Shown here piece after piece: positions 25,786 to 35,261 of a stretch of DNA of 64,000 nt (its first letter is position 1; every line of letters starts with the position of its first letter). The position numbers were made by a program, and so were the translations under genes. This DNA is from G963663365 sp963663365 (GTDB lineage Bacteria > Hinthialibacterota > Hinthialibacteria > Hinthialibacterales > G963663365): positions 930,001 through 994,000 of the forward strand of contig CAXXIH010000004.1 of the NCBI GenBank assembly GCA_963663365.2, written 5' to 3'. Under the pieces are notes generated by a model that saw only the letters and a list, made by a program, of their open reading frames with translations, did no database searches and was not told the origin of the DNA.

Positions 25786-26319
25786 GGATGTGATGAAGTG
25801 GAGGAACTCATGAAATCCAGTATGGATTCCGAGCAAAGTGTAATACATTATCTGGCCTCCCCAAATGCTATCTGAGTGCCAAATGCACAGTTACGGACAA
25901 GAAAGCAAGGTCTAGTAGGGAATCATTTCCGTGTTTATCAGAAAGAAAAGATTCTAGCTGGAGGAATAGTCTGGCAGCGAAGACTGGCAACTCCCAGACA
26001 TGAAACTCGAGGAACAGGATTCGTTTTCTTTTGAGGAAGGGACATGTTACTCTGACGCTTAAAGACAGGAATTAAGCGCTGCTTTATAGCCGTACAGAGA
26101 TTTCAATCTGGCTGTATCCTCAATGGGGGATGGTGCTTTGGCGTCTCAGTCACAAACAACACTTTCGATCCATATCGTATCCAGGGCCATTGAAGAGCAG
26201 CTAAGAAACCTGCTCTTTATTAAAGGTCTTGTCGGCATTAGGATTAAAGAGAATTAGTCTTATTTGAACCTGGCTCTAAAAAGGGACATGAGTAACAAAT
26301 TACATTTCAGGAGGAACTA
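25786..26319. other. Gene-free region
   Basis: I see no open frame with a ribosome site, no clear hairpin terminator and none of the recurrent repeat modules. Composition is more AT-rich than the flanking genes, and it may be decayed coding sequence. Confidence 0.5.
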
Positions 26320-26454
26320 ATGGAAATCTTTCAGAGTATTGGATTTATATTTGCTGTCTTAGGTTTTATTGGTTTTGTACTGGCAGTCCAAAACAAGAAG
26401 CAAATCAAAGAAATTCAAACAAAATTAGACAAGACAATTCATGATAGTTGCTAA
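26320..26454 (+). CDS. Small single-pass membrane protein (44 residues), hypothetical
   Basis: An ATG preceded by a near-perfect AGGAGGA site (eight bases upstream) opens a 44-residue frame. Residues 5-23 are a hydrophobic helix (QSIGFIFAVLGFIGFVLAV). The rest is a polar, lysine-rich helix (KKQIKEIQTKLDK) ending in a lone cysteine. The pattern suggests a small inner-membrane peptide with a cytoplasmic coiled-coil-like tail. The base composition is AT-rich compared with its neighbours. It resembles no family I can name; neighbours are a pilin-like gene and, convergent, a GH2 gene. Confidence 0.6.
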   Translation: MEIFQSIGFIFAVLGFIGFVLAVQNKKQIKEIQTKLDKTIHDSC

Positions 26455-26547
26455 CTCCTTTACACTACAGGCAGAGTTTTTCGGGGGGCACCAAGACTGT
26501 AAGTCCAATGGCAATAACGCTTGCGAACAGATGCAGACAACAGGTCT

Positions 26548-29500
26548 CTAGAATAAGCTTTTGCCCGCGTAGAAGTTCACGCCATTCCCTTTGAGACTCT
26601 TGAATTGGTTGCCCTCCAGCAGCGGTTTTATTACTTCGTCGACCGACATGCTAATTTCAGGCCGGAACGCGTCACTCTGGACATATTCCAGAACGCCGTC
26701 CATAAGCGCGACCGTAGCGGGATCGTCCATTTCGAGATTGAAAGATACTGTAAAGATACGGCCTCCGTCGGTCCGGGCTTCCCACATGGAAGCCTGTAGA
26801 CGGATGTACTTGTAGGAACTCACCACTTCCACGATAGGGTCGAACTCGACGGGAAATTTATTGAATTCGACGCATTTGCCGGATTCGAGAAGTCTGCTGA
26901 ACTGCCAATCGCACCAGCCTTCGTGCGGCACGTGTTTTAAAGCGGGGTGTTCTTTAATGACCGTGGCGAAGTTCATGTGCGCACGGCCAGCCACGCCGAT
27001 CTGATAGCGGGTGTCGTTGGCAGGGAACGGTCCCGTACCAAGAAGCAGCACATCGCCGCCCGCTGCCAGGTGATCCACGTCAGCTTCGGTAAGCGTCCTT
27101 ACGATGCGAAGGGCGGCCTCGGGAGCTTCCACCGTGGTGCGGATTCCCGGGTAGCGGTATTGCAACAGTTTGAAGGCCGCTCCATCCGCAGCGGCGAACA
27201 CATCGGGCGCTTTGCGCATGGGAAATACCCAGAAGTCCCAATGGTTCGCTATGTTGTATCCTGATCCTCTAAGGGCGACTTCCAATACTAGATTTCGCGG
27301 CGTATCCACTTTGGGCCAAGTGAGAGCGATATTGCCTACCTCGGCCACTTTGCCATCCGGCGCTTCGAGGTTTTCAAGTGCACCATCTAGGATCGGTTCT
27401 TCGCCGTCGAGCAGTCGCCAGGTTAAACGCCCGTTACGCAGGTTGGCACCACCATAGAGGGACGTCATGACCGGCACGTCGAAACTTTCCCCGCAGCGAA
27501 AGATATGTCGCTTAGCATTATCCAGAAGCAAGACGCTTTCGCCGTTGTACTGAAGCACGCACTCGAGCGTATCGCCTGGTTTGAACTCGAAGAACTCGTT
27601 TAACAACCCGCATCCGTATCCCGAGTTGTGCCAATGGCTGTCCCATGCTCCTAGGAGGTCGTAGCCATCAAAGACATTGCACTTCCGCAAGTTCTCGAGC
27701 ACGAACTTTCGCGCCTGCCCGTGCCAGTGGGCCGAGTTTTTGTAGTACGTATGAGCCATCGCGAGGCGGCCAGCCGACGTGATGTATTCACGTGCGGCTT
27801 TATAAAGGTCGGCAGGCATGTCACCGGTATAGTTCGACTCGAGCGCGAGGTCGATGTAGGTGCCGATAATCCCCGTTTCGTGCGCCAGGATTGGGCGCTT
27901 ATAGTGGACGTATTCCGTCTCGACTTCGCGCCAGTCGCGCCCGGTGAAATTCGAATAACTGAAGTCGTTGGCCCTAGCAGCGAAAACATCCGAATACCGT
28001 GTTACGCGCGTCCAGAGGCTCTCATAGTAAGCATTCTCGTCTTCAAAATGGGGTGGTAGGGGAAGATCGGCACGTCCTCCCTCTGATTCCGGCCCGGACA
28101 TGGTATGCATAGGGATGATGAGCGCATCCGGGGCAAGCGCTTTGGCTTCGTGGTAGCGCTCGGCAAACTTCGAGATAAGACCTTCGTGTCCCACTTCCTC
28201 GTTGCCGCCACAGTAAATCACGACCGAGGGGTGGTATCGGCACCATTGGACCATCTCGCCCCAGCGGGCGTCGTCTCGGAAATTACGGGTAGGGCTGGTG
28301 GAGTGTTCCGGTTGGATCAGCATACCCACTTCGTTGGCCGCTCTTAGATAAGGCTCCATAGGCACCCACGTGTGGAACCGGAGGAAATTGAACCCGACTT
28401 CCTTGAGCCGCTCTAAGCGCTTGCGGAAGTATTCTATGTCGTTTGGCGGATGAATGTCGGGTGGGAAAGAATAGATCTCGCAGATTCCGCGCAAGAGTAT
28501 GGGGCGACCGTTGAGGAAAAGTCGGCCGTCTCGCTGTTCGAGTCGGCGCAGTCCGTAAGGCCTGTTTCTAGTGTCGATGGGCGCGCCGTCCTTGTGCTCC
28601 CACCGCACCTCAATCTCGCAAAGGTTCGGATTCCAGATGCTCCAGGGCTCGATGCTGTCCGCCGTGCAGGTCCATTGGAGGGTGAATACTTCGCCTGGCG
28701 CCAAATTGCGCACGGACACTTCGCCGTTGCGAATTGTTTCACCCGTATCATCGGAAATCCGCCATGCCAGTCGTGTTTCGCGAGCCAGTCCGTTTGGGGC
28801 GGCAAGTTCGGCGCTCCACCGCAACTCCGTCAAGTCCTCCGTCGGATAAACATAATAGGACTGGAGGCGGCCGGGTCCGTCGGAAACGTGCAGTGAGACG
28901 TCGCCATATATGCCGCCGGAGCCGCCCGAGTAACCGCGCAGGGCGCAGCTGTTGATATGCGACACCGTGTTGTCCACCCCAAGAACAAGCTCGTTCGTCT
29001 CACCGCAGCGCAGTTCCCCCGTCAATTCGAACTCAAACAGGGTATCGTGCCCATGGTGCATATCCATGTACACGCCATTTAAATAGCAATAGGTATCGAC
29101 GCGTGCGCCGCCGACACGAAGGACAAAAGTGCGGCCCTCCCATTCCTGCGGAATCTCGATTTCCCGCTTGTACCATCCGACACCGACCACGTAGGGCAGC
29201 CCGGCGTCAGGATGGCGAGGGCGACCGGAAAGGCGATAGGGAAACCGGATGGGATGAGCGTTCGAGCCACCGTAGTAAGAGACATTGTTGCCCCAAGGCG
29301 CTTCGGGAATGTAGCTCAGCTGGTTGTCCCAGTACCCGGGTATTTGTATGTCGATGGCGAACTGGTCGTCCGTGGGAAGCTGCGGGTTGGGGGGGATCAT
29401 CACGGCGACGGTGAACCGTTTTATCACTTCGGCCGGCAACGGCCTCGAAGTATAGGCGAACCGCCATGAGCCGTTCAGGGAGATATCTTCTGCGCAGGCA

Positions 29501-29559
29501 GCCGCAGGAAGTATCAGCATGGAGGCTGCGAACACGCACAATACCAATGTTTTCCTCAT
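26548..29559 (-). CDS. Secreted glycoside hydrolase family 2 protein
   Basis: A large exported glycosidase (about 1003 residues). A signal peptide (RKTLVLCVFAASMLILPAAACA) is followed by the GH2 sugar-binding jelly roll (SLNGSWRF, VGWYKREIEIP), an immunoglobulin-like domain and a TIM barrel. The predicted acid/base glutamate is in IYCGGNEEVGHEG (about residue 454) and the nucleophile in PILAHETGIIGTY (about residue 561). Beta-galactosidase, beta-mannosidase and beta-glucuronidase specificities cannot be separated by eye. ATG at 29559 with GGAGAG upstream is preferred over the in-frame GTG at 29571. It follows a secreted esterase gene by 60 bp, so the two probably form an operon for decorated polysaccharides. 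Confidence 0.88.
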   Translation of the reverse strand: MRKTLVLCVFAASMLILPAAACAEDISLNGSWRFAYTSRPLPAEVIKRFTVAVMIPPNPQLPTDDQFAIDIQIPGYWDNQLSYIPEAPWGNNVSYYGGSNAHPIRFPYRLSGRPRHPDAGLPYVVGVGWYKREIEIPQEWEGRTFVLRVGGARVDTYCYLNGVYMDMHHGHDTLFEFELTGELRCGETNELVLGVDNTVSHINSCALRGYSGGSGGIYGDVSLHVSDGPGRLQSYYVYPTEDLTELRWSAELAAPNGLARETRLAWRISDDTGETIRNGEVSVRNLAPGEVFTLQWTCTADSIEPWSIWNPNLCEIEVRWEHKDGAPIDTRNRPYGLRRLEQRDGRLFLNGRPILLRGICEIYSFPPDIHPPNDIEYFRKRLERLKEVGFNFLRFHTWVPMEPYLRAANEVGMLIQPEHSTSPTRNFRDDARWGEMVQWCRYHPSVVIYCGGNEEVGHEGLISKFAERYHEAKALAPDALIIPMHTMSGPESEGGRADLPLPPHFEDENAYYESLWTRVTRYSDVFAARANDFSYSNFTGRDWREVETEYVHYKRPILAHETGIIGTYIDLALESNYTGDMPADLYKAAREYITSAGRLAMAHTYYKNSAHWHGQARKFVLENLRKCNVFDGYDLLGAWDSHWHNSGYGCGLLNEFFEFKPGDTLECVLQYNGESVLLLDNAKRHIFRCGESFDVPVMTSLYGGANLRNGRLTWRLLDGEEPILDGALENLEAPDGKVAEVGNIALTWPKVDTPRNLVLEVALRGSGYNIANHWDFWVFPMRKAPDVFAAADGAAFKLLQYRYPGIRTTVEAPEAALRIVRTLTEADVDHLAAGGDVLLLGTGPFPANDTRYQIGVAGRAHMNFATVIKEHPALKHVPHEGWCDWQFSRLLESGKCVEFNKFPVEFDPIVEVVSSYKYIRLQASMWEARTDGGRIFTVSFNLEMDDPATVALMDGVLEYVQSDAFRPEISMSVDEVIKPLLEGNQFKSLKGNGVNFYAGKSLF

Positions 29560-29618
29560 GTTTCTCTCCACGTTTTTTATTCGGTTCCTGTTTTACGCAA
29601 TGACGCAAGACATTCGGC

Positions 29619-31952
29619 TCAATTCGCGACTGTTTCGATCCATCTTTCAAAGAACTCGTCAGCAGGCATGGAGGAAGAATCGAGCCTTTCAGACCATTTT
29701 GATTTTTGGGTGTTATTCAAGCGCACCCGCTCTATTCCAGCGTCGCGCAGCAAGTGCTCCACATCGGCCACTTTAAGGATGCCGGGAATCTGCGCCGCTG
29801 GGTTACCGTACCCCACAAGTTGTACGAAGCTCGAGAACATTCCGTTGATTGCCGCCCCCTTTATGCGGTTGTCTAGGAGCGAGGCCAATAGGCAAACCAA
29901 ACCCATTTCACGGCCGCTGCCCGCCACGAGGATGCCGTCATACGCGTGTTGTATCTCCAAGTAATTTACAACAGACAAAAGGTCATAGGTCCACATACCG
30001 ACCAGTGGTCGGCCCATGACGATGGGCGCATGGCGAAGGATGTGCATTTCGCCCGGCATACCGGCGCCGCGCGGCTCCACCACGAACACTGTGGCATGCC
30101 GCGCCAGGGCCTGAACCTCTGCGCGCTGGGATTCCGTTTCGAAATCTGATTTGCCTAACCAGACTACTGTACGGGGGCCTTCGCCCATGCGTATCACGGC
30201 CACCTGCACACCGGGGTCGGTCGTGAGCAGGAAGCCACGGTCCGTTTGTACGGCTTCCGATGCCCCGAGGCTTGGCATGTTGAGCAACGCATGTAGCTTC
30301 CCGGGCAGCGCGGCGGGATCATGGCTCAAATTCGAACGGATTGTGGCCGCCTGGTCGGTCCAGATGCTGCACACGGTTTCGGCTCCCTCTTCCGGGATGC
30401 CTTTCCCGCCAAACACCATAATCTCCGGGTCGTTCTCGTCGAACAACTCGTCTTTCAGGGGCGGCTCGTCTACGGGGAACCCGTCACCCGTGCCCTTGAG
30501 CCAGCGATTCAAAAACGCATATGTATTTTCACGCATGGATTTGGTGTAGTCATGAACGCCGGGCTCTATGGTGTGCAAGATTTGGGACTTGGCACCTAGA
30601 ATGCGGTAGAAAGGCCGGGCCGCATTTACCATTTGTTCACACGCGTAGCTGGTGGCATAGTCCGCGTCCACATTCATGATGAGCATAGCCCGGGGCGCTG
30701 TGATGGCTATTAGGCTGCCCATACCACCCATTTGCGAGATACCAGGAACCCAGTTGTCGCTGGAGTAATAGAAGTTCACGGCAAGTTCAGACATGGGCCA
30801 AAGAGCCACGGCTGGCATCACAGCGTCGAAACGCTCATCCACCGCGCCCGCATAGAAGGTCTGCAGCCCGCCGCCGGAGGCCCCCGTAATCCCCAGGTGC
30901 GTCGTGTCTACGTCGGGTCTAGACTCTAGGTAATCCACGCCGCGCATGATGTCCCACACTTCATGGCCTACAATGGCGCCTCCGGCAACAAAGGGCTCGA
31001 AACCTTCATTGTTGCCGGGGATGTGACGCTCCCAAGCATATACCCCCTCAACAGCCAGAACCGCGAAGCCACGCTTGGCCAAACCGATTCCCCGGAGTTG
31101 GGGCTTCTCGGAGCTCTTGCCAAAACTCCAGTGGCCAATCGCGCTGATCACCGCCGGAACAGGTTTTTGAGTGTTTTTTGGTAAATAAAGCAATGCAGGT
31201 ACGACGTGGTTTGGCCGGCTTTCGTAAGCGATCTTCTCAATGACGTAATCTTCCTTCTCTATCCGGCCTTTGATGCTTGGATTTAGGGGTGTTCGAGGCG
31301 GTAACGGATCTAAACCCAAGGTATCCAAAAGTCTGCTGCGTAGCTCCTGCTGCCGTTCGCTGACTTCTGACACGGACCTAGGCGCAGGCCTTGGTACTTC
31401 AAGCCTAGCCAATTCGTGCCGAAGCCATTCAGTGAATGTGATGATTCGGCCGATTCGGTCGTCCATAGGTGTCGAGCAGAAAGCCACAGCCGCGAAACTG
31501 TGGTTGGTGGCTTTGCCCGGGGTTGGTGACTCCACGCGAATTTCAGCCTCGCTCTTGGGGAGGATCACCGATGCCACCCGCACCCAGCCAAACTTGCACA
31601 CCTTTGCCTGCATGGGCGGAATCAGACAGCCATCATTAACCCAGATACGCATATCAGCTGGCGTTGAGGGCGAAGTGTAAATGCGGGCATAAACTTCATA
31701 TTCGCCACCCTCAAAGGAAACGCGCTTGCTGACTGGGGAACCATTGGAGGTAAAGAAATTGCCTGCTCCCCACGACTGCCCCTCTTTCCACTGGTCAATT
31801 CCCCTCATCTCCGACGCCGGGATTACAATCAGCTCAGCCACGACTGGGTTTGACCACAGCACGAACAGAGCCGCGAGACCGGCTACATAGAACTGGCGAC
31901 AGACTGAAGTTCTACTCAAGCGCAACACAATATGGTAGCTCGCATACTCCAT
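29619..31952 (-). CDS. Secreted alpha/beta-hydrolase (acetyl-esterase-like)
   Basis: A protein of about 777 residues. A signal-like segment (FYVAGLAALFVLW) precedes a beta-sandwich region with KVCKFGWVRVASVILP, as in carbohydrate-binding modules. An alpha/beta-hydrolase follows, with nucleophile motif GITGASGGGLQTFYAG, acid in MNVDADY and histidine in EPGVHDYTKSMRE. A second, degenerate hydrolase-like region makes up the C-terminal 200 residues. The family includes acetyl-xylan-esterase-like and glucuronoyl-esterase-like enzymes. ATG at 31952 is chosen because the export signal follows it; the frame extends upstream only through a TTG at 32048. Likely cotranscribed with the GH2 gene. Confidence 0.8.
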   Translation of the reverse strand: MEYASYHIVLRLSRTSVCRQFYVAGLAALFVLWSNPVVAELIVIPASEMRGIDQWKEGQSWGAGNFFTSNGSPVSKRVSFEGGEYEVYARIYTSPSTPADMRIWVNDGCLIPPMQAKVCKFGWVRVASVILPKSEAEIRVESPTPGKATNHSFAAVAFCSTPMDDRIGRIITFTEWLRHELARLEVPRPAPRSVSEVSERQQELRSRLLDTLGLDPLPPRTPLNPSIKGRIEKEDYVIEKIAYESRPNHVVPALLYLPKNTQKPVPAVISAIGHWSFGKSSEKPQLRGIGLAKRGFAVLAVEGVYAWERHIPGNNEGFEPFVAGGAIVGHEVWDIMRGVDYLESRPDVDTTHLGITGASGGGLQTFYAGAVDERFDAVMPAVALWPMSELAVNFYYSSDNWVPGISQMGGMGSLIAITAPRAMLIMNVDADYATSYACEQMVNAARPFYRILGAKSQILHTIEPGVHDYTKSMRENTYAFLNRWLKGTGDGFPVDEPPLKDELFDENDPEIMVFGGKGIPEEGAETVCSIWTDQAATIRSNLSHDPAALPGKLHALLNMPSLGASEAVQTDRGFLLTTDPGVQVAVIRMGEGPRTVVWLGKSDFETESQRAEVQALARHATVFVVEPRGAGMPGEMHILRHAPIVMGRPLVGMWTYDLLSVVNYLEIQHAYDGILVAGSGREMGLVCLLASLLDNRIKGAAINGMFSSFVQLVGYGNPAAQIPGILKVADVEHLLRDAGIERVRLNNTQKSKWSERLDSSSMPADEFFERWIETVAN

Positions 31953-32021
31953 CTTGACTGAAAATCTCCTATTTGATGAACACGGAAGCATAGCGGATTC
32001 CCCCTCTATGGCCATTTCTAT

Positions 32022-32210
32022 TTGATCCGACCCTGCCATTACAGTCAAGCATGCGGCGCATCATGGCAGTGCACTCCGGCCGGGACCTTGAGAATCAGCA
32101 ATGGAATGCTGATCAAAGAAGTGAGCCATTATGTGGGGCATCCTGAGACTGTTAAGCAAACGTCGGACCGCTATTCAAACCTTATAATTCCAAAGTCAAT
32201 ATCGCATTAA
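32022..32210 (+). pseudogene. Possible tyrosine-recombinase C-terminal remnant
   Basis: A short stretch reads LIKEVSHYVGHPETVKQTSD followed by RYSNLI, which resembles the end of phage-type integrases (the LGHSS...T..Y motif carrying the catalytic histidine and tyrosine). No upstream catalytic arginine box is present. At about 35 residues of similarity this is weak evidence for an old, decayed integrase. Confidence 0.35.
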
Positions 32211-32281
32211 TGATGGAACGCTGCAACTTAGATTTCTAATATTCTATTGCTGTTTTAGGGAAAACTGAAAAATATTTTTTG

Positions 32282-32935
32282 CTACACACAGCCCCCCCGC
32301 GCTGTCTCAAAACGAATCCTTAACTGGATTGTTTGAAATATACAGTATTCCAAAATTGTTGCCACCATACCACAAATAAACAAGGGCAACTCCAGTTTGT
32401 CCAAAGTGTTGAGTAACACTTGTATGTTGGGAGTAATGGTAGTGAATTCATCATTCGTTCCAGCCGAAATCCAGAAATATATCGGGTAAGTCTGCGGATC
32501 AAAGCCCGAAAACATTCGTGCATTTGGCACCACTTCATGGAAGCAGGTCAAATACATACCGATAAAACCGAACATTTATGGATAATCAAGGGCTATAAAC
32601 ATGGCATCGCTCCCACCAGATGAATGGCCACATATAATCCGTGCAGTGCGGTCCGGTATCGTCTTGTAGGTACGATCAACAAAATCAACCACTTCTATAA
32701 AATAATGTTTGCACGCAACATTGAGGGCAACGTCACGATTTAAATTGGGCAGCACGATTATGAACGGCTGAATTACACCGGCCTCGATCAACCTGTCGGC
32801 AATACGATCGATACAGATTTCTCCAGCCAACTTGCTGCAATGAGGATAACCTCTCTTCCCCAAAATGGGAGCCCATAAATTGACTCGAATCATCATGATT
32901 GGAAAATACTCGGACAATCCATCTCTTGTCATCAT
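32282..32935 (-). pseudogene. Decayed esterase (esterase-D/ferulate-esterase-like)
   Basis: Two open frames lie head to tail in the same reading frame, split by a single TAA at 32578-32576. The first contains RLIEAGVIQPFIIVLPNLN, the second half of the typical core, and the nucleophile elbow IICGHSSGGSDAMFIALDYP. The second continues MFGFIGMYLTCFHEVVPN and YFWISAGTNDEF, as expected after the elbow in one enzyme. The N-terminal HG(G) strand region is unrecognisable. A nonsense mutation plus N-terminal decay make a functional product unlikely. The AT-rich composition differs from the intact esterase next door. Confidence 0.72.
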
Positions 32936-33120
32936 GAATGTGCACAGTTTGGTGGATCAGTTTTGCTACGGTGAAAGTCTCATCAAACGCTATGAAAAGA
33001 ATGGTGAGATCGAAAAAACTGGAAATTGGAAACCGGATGGCAACTAAAAGGGTGGATAACCGGTTTGAGCGAATTAATGAAGATCAGTCTATAAGTACAT
33101 ATTGAAGGCCATCCCCCGGC

Positions 33121-34230
33121 TCACACCGGCTTCTTCTCCTCTTTCGCCGGCATCATGGGCATGGCATTCACTTTATCGAGGGGATTCCCTTTGGAAAACA
33201 GCTGCACAAATTGCGCAAAAAGCTCCGGATCTACATGGCCCTGCATCTCATCCCGGATAACGGTGAGCGCATCGAAGGTTTTTTTACGGTCGGCAAAGGG
33301 ACGTTTGGAATTGAGAGCTACAAATGCATCTGCCAAGGAAGCAATCTTTGCCAAATCGTGAATCTCATCCCCCTTAAGCCCTTTGGGATACCCGCTGCCA
33401 TCCGCCCGTTCGTGGTGCTGCGCGATTATAACCTTGGCCTCTTCGGTCAAAGGGATATCTTTCAGAAGATCCAAAGCCGACAACGGATGCTCTTTGACGA
33501 TATTCCACTCCTCCGGCAAAAGCACGCCGCGTCGATCCAAAATCTCTTTGGGCCAACTGGTTTTGCCGATATCGCACAATAAAAACCCCGCGCCAATTTC
33601 AATAAGCCGCTTGGGATCGTTAATACCCATAATCTTACGGACCATGAGCATTCCCAAAACACAAACATTCACGGCTTTGGTATAAATCGAATAATCCTGC
33701 TTGGTCAACGCGATAAATTTCTTAACCGCATCCTGGCTGCCCAACATGACTTTGGTCAACGGCTCAAAAACCTTATCGGTCACCTCGGCCATTTTTTGAG
33801 CATCGATTTCCCCGGCTTCTAAAGCATGCTCCATGGCATTGGTGGCCGCATCGTAGGCAATTTCGCATTTGGTACCCTCAGGCACATTAGGATCGTCAAC
33901 CATCTCGGAAAGGTTTTCAGCCAAATATTCCTGATAATGTTCCCAATCGTCTTTATGTACCCAGAGCTGATCGACATGATTCCTCCGGAGGTTGTCCAAA
34001 ACTTGGCTTGTAAAAGCCGTGTTATTACCACGATACAAAACAGGCTTCGCATGCCCCCGCTTAATGTACAAAGCAAAATTGGTAGTTACATCGAGACGGA
34101 GAGTTTGAACATCGAGTGCAAAATAATCTCCATCGGCCGTGGCCGGGACCGGAGCGGAGGATCCGGAGGTGCCGGATGGCTTGGCTGGTTCGGACGCCTT
34201 TTTTTGTGACTTTCCTTGATCTGTACGCAT
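33121..34230 (-). CDS. HD-GYP domain protein, degenerate active site
   Basis: A 369-residue soluble protein. A Ser/Pro/Ala-rich start is followed by an uncharacterised N-terminal region and an HD-GYP domain (about residues 170-340). HD-GYP enzymes hydrolyse cyclic di-GMP. Here the HHERADGSGYP motif is intact (HHE at 272-274, GYP at 279-281). The HD motif, however, reads LLCDIGK (Cys at 219 for His), and the upstream histidine is a lysine (YTKAVNV). Loss of two metal ligands suggests an inactive sensor rather than a phosphodiesterase. ATG at 34230; a TTG five codons upstream is possible. Neighbour of parB in the same direction. Confidence 0.85.
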   Translation of the reverse strand: MRTDQGKSQKKASEPAKPSGTSGSSAPVPATADGDYFALDVQTLRLDVTTNFALYIKRGHAKPVLYRGNNTAFTSQVLDNLRRNHVDQLWVHKDDWEHYQEYLAENLSEMVDDPNVPEGTKCEIAYDAATNAMEHALEAGEIDAQKMAEVTDKVFEPLTKVMLGSQDAVKKFIALTKQDYSIYTKAVNVCVLGMLMVRKIMGINDPKRLIEIGAGFLLCDIGKTSWPKEILDRRGVLLPEEWNIVKEHPLSALDLLKDIPLTEEAKVIIAQHHERADGSGYPKGLKGDEIHDLAKIASLADAFVALNSKRPFADRKKTFDALTVIRDEMQGHVDPELFAQFVQLFSKGNPLDKVNAMPMMPAKEEKKPV

Positions 34231-34364
34231 CGCCTTACCAGACAAACTGGCTGTCTACGGATGGCAGCCTTTATATCAATTGATCCAAACCGGTTGTAAT
34301 AAACACATCCACCCGGGTGACTACTACTCTTTTAACTAAGATAAGAATATCAAATCAACAGAAT

Positions 34365-35261
34365 CTATAACATATCTCTCGCCAAATTCAGGCGGCGAAG
34401 GATAGTCGTAAAATGATCGTTATCAAAATACTTTATCTCTAAAATGCCTCCGCCGGATGCCGAAGGCTTCACCCGCACACGCGTTTTTAGTGCATACTCC
34501 AGCTGGCGTTCGAGGTCGGCCAGCTGAAGGTCTTGCTTCGTTTCCGGCTGCTTCTGCTCTTTGCTTTTCTTTTTCGGACTTCGTTCTTTCGCAATCTTTT
34601 CAGTATCGCGTACGGAAAGCCCGCGTTCAATGATCTCGCGTGCGGCGGCCAACTGCTTTTCCGGATCAGCGATAGAAAGGAGCTGACGGCCATGCCCGGC
34701 GGATAAAGCGCCGGAAGCGATTAACTCCTGCACTTTATCTGACAGATGTAAGAGCCTCGTAGTATTGGCAATTGCGGTCCGGCTGCGCCCCATACGCTGG
34801 GCGACAGTCTCCTGGGTCATGCCGAATTGTTCGATCAATGTCGTATACGCTTTGGCTTCTTCAATTGGATCGAGATCGTCACGTTGAAGGTTTTCGACCA
34901 AGGCCAGTTCAAGAGCTTCAATCTCTTCCGCTTCAACCAAAACAACAGGGACAACCTCCAGCCCGGCCATTTTAGAGGCGCGAAGGCGGCGCTCCCCGGC
35001 AATCAACTCGTAAATGCCGTTTTCATCCGGCTCATCCCGGGCCAGCAGCGGCTGAAGCACACCGTGGGTACGGATGCTTTGCGCAAGTTCCTGCAGCGCT
35101 TCTTCGTCGAAATTATGGCGCGGCTGTTGGGAATTGGCGCGAAGACGCCCTATTGGCAAATCGCGCAACCGTTCAGCCGGAAGCGAAGTCTCGACAGCTG
35201 TATCTTCAAGCGGATCAGAGAGTATGGCCGAAAGGCCACGTCCGAGGGCTTTCCGTTTCAT
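34365..35261 (-). CDS. parB: Chromosome-partitioning protein ParB
   Basis: CTP-dependent clamp that loads at parS and spreads. The 298-residue protein starts MKRKALGRGLSAIL, then has RDLPIGRLRANSQQPR, the GERRLRAS box of the N-terminal CTP-binding domain and the helix-turn-helix MTQETVAQRMGRSRTAIANT. A basic linker (KERSPKKKSKEQKQ) leads to the C-terminal dimerisation domain. It overlaps the 3' end of parA by 47 bp, so translation is probably coupled. Two parS palindromes lie upstream of parA. Confidence 0.95.
   Translation of the reverse strand: MKRKALGRGLSAILSDPLEDTAVETSLPAERLRDLPIGRLRANSQQPRHNFDEEALQELAQSIRTHGVLQPLLARDEPDENGIYELIAGERRLRASKMAGLEVVPVVLVEAEEIEALELALVENLQRDDLDPIEEAKAYTTLIEQFGMTQETVAQRMGRSRTAIANTTRLLHLSDKVQELIASGALSAGHGRQLLSIADPEKQLAAAREIIERGLSVRDTEKIAKERSPKKKSKEQKQPETKQDLQLADLERQLEYALKTRVRVKPSASGGGILEIKYFDNDHFTTILRRLNLARDML

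Noticed and set aside
32282..32935. Two separate genes of 97 and 119 codons
   Set aside because: They are in the same frame, split by one stop, and together match consecutive parts of one esterase.
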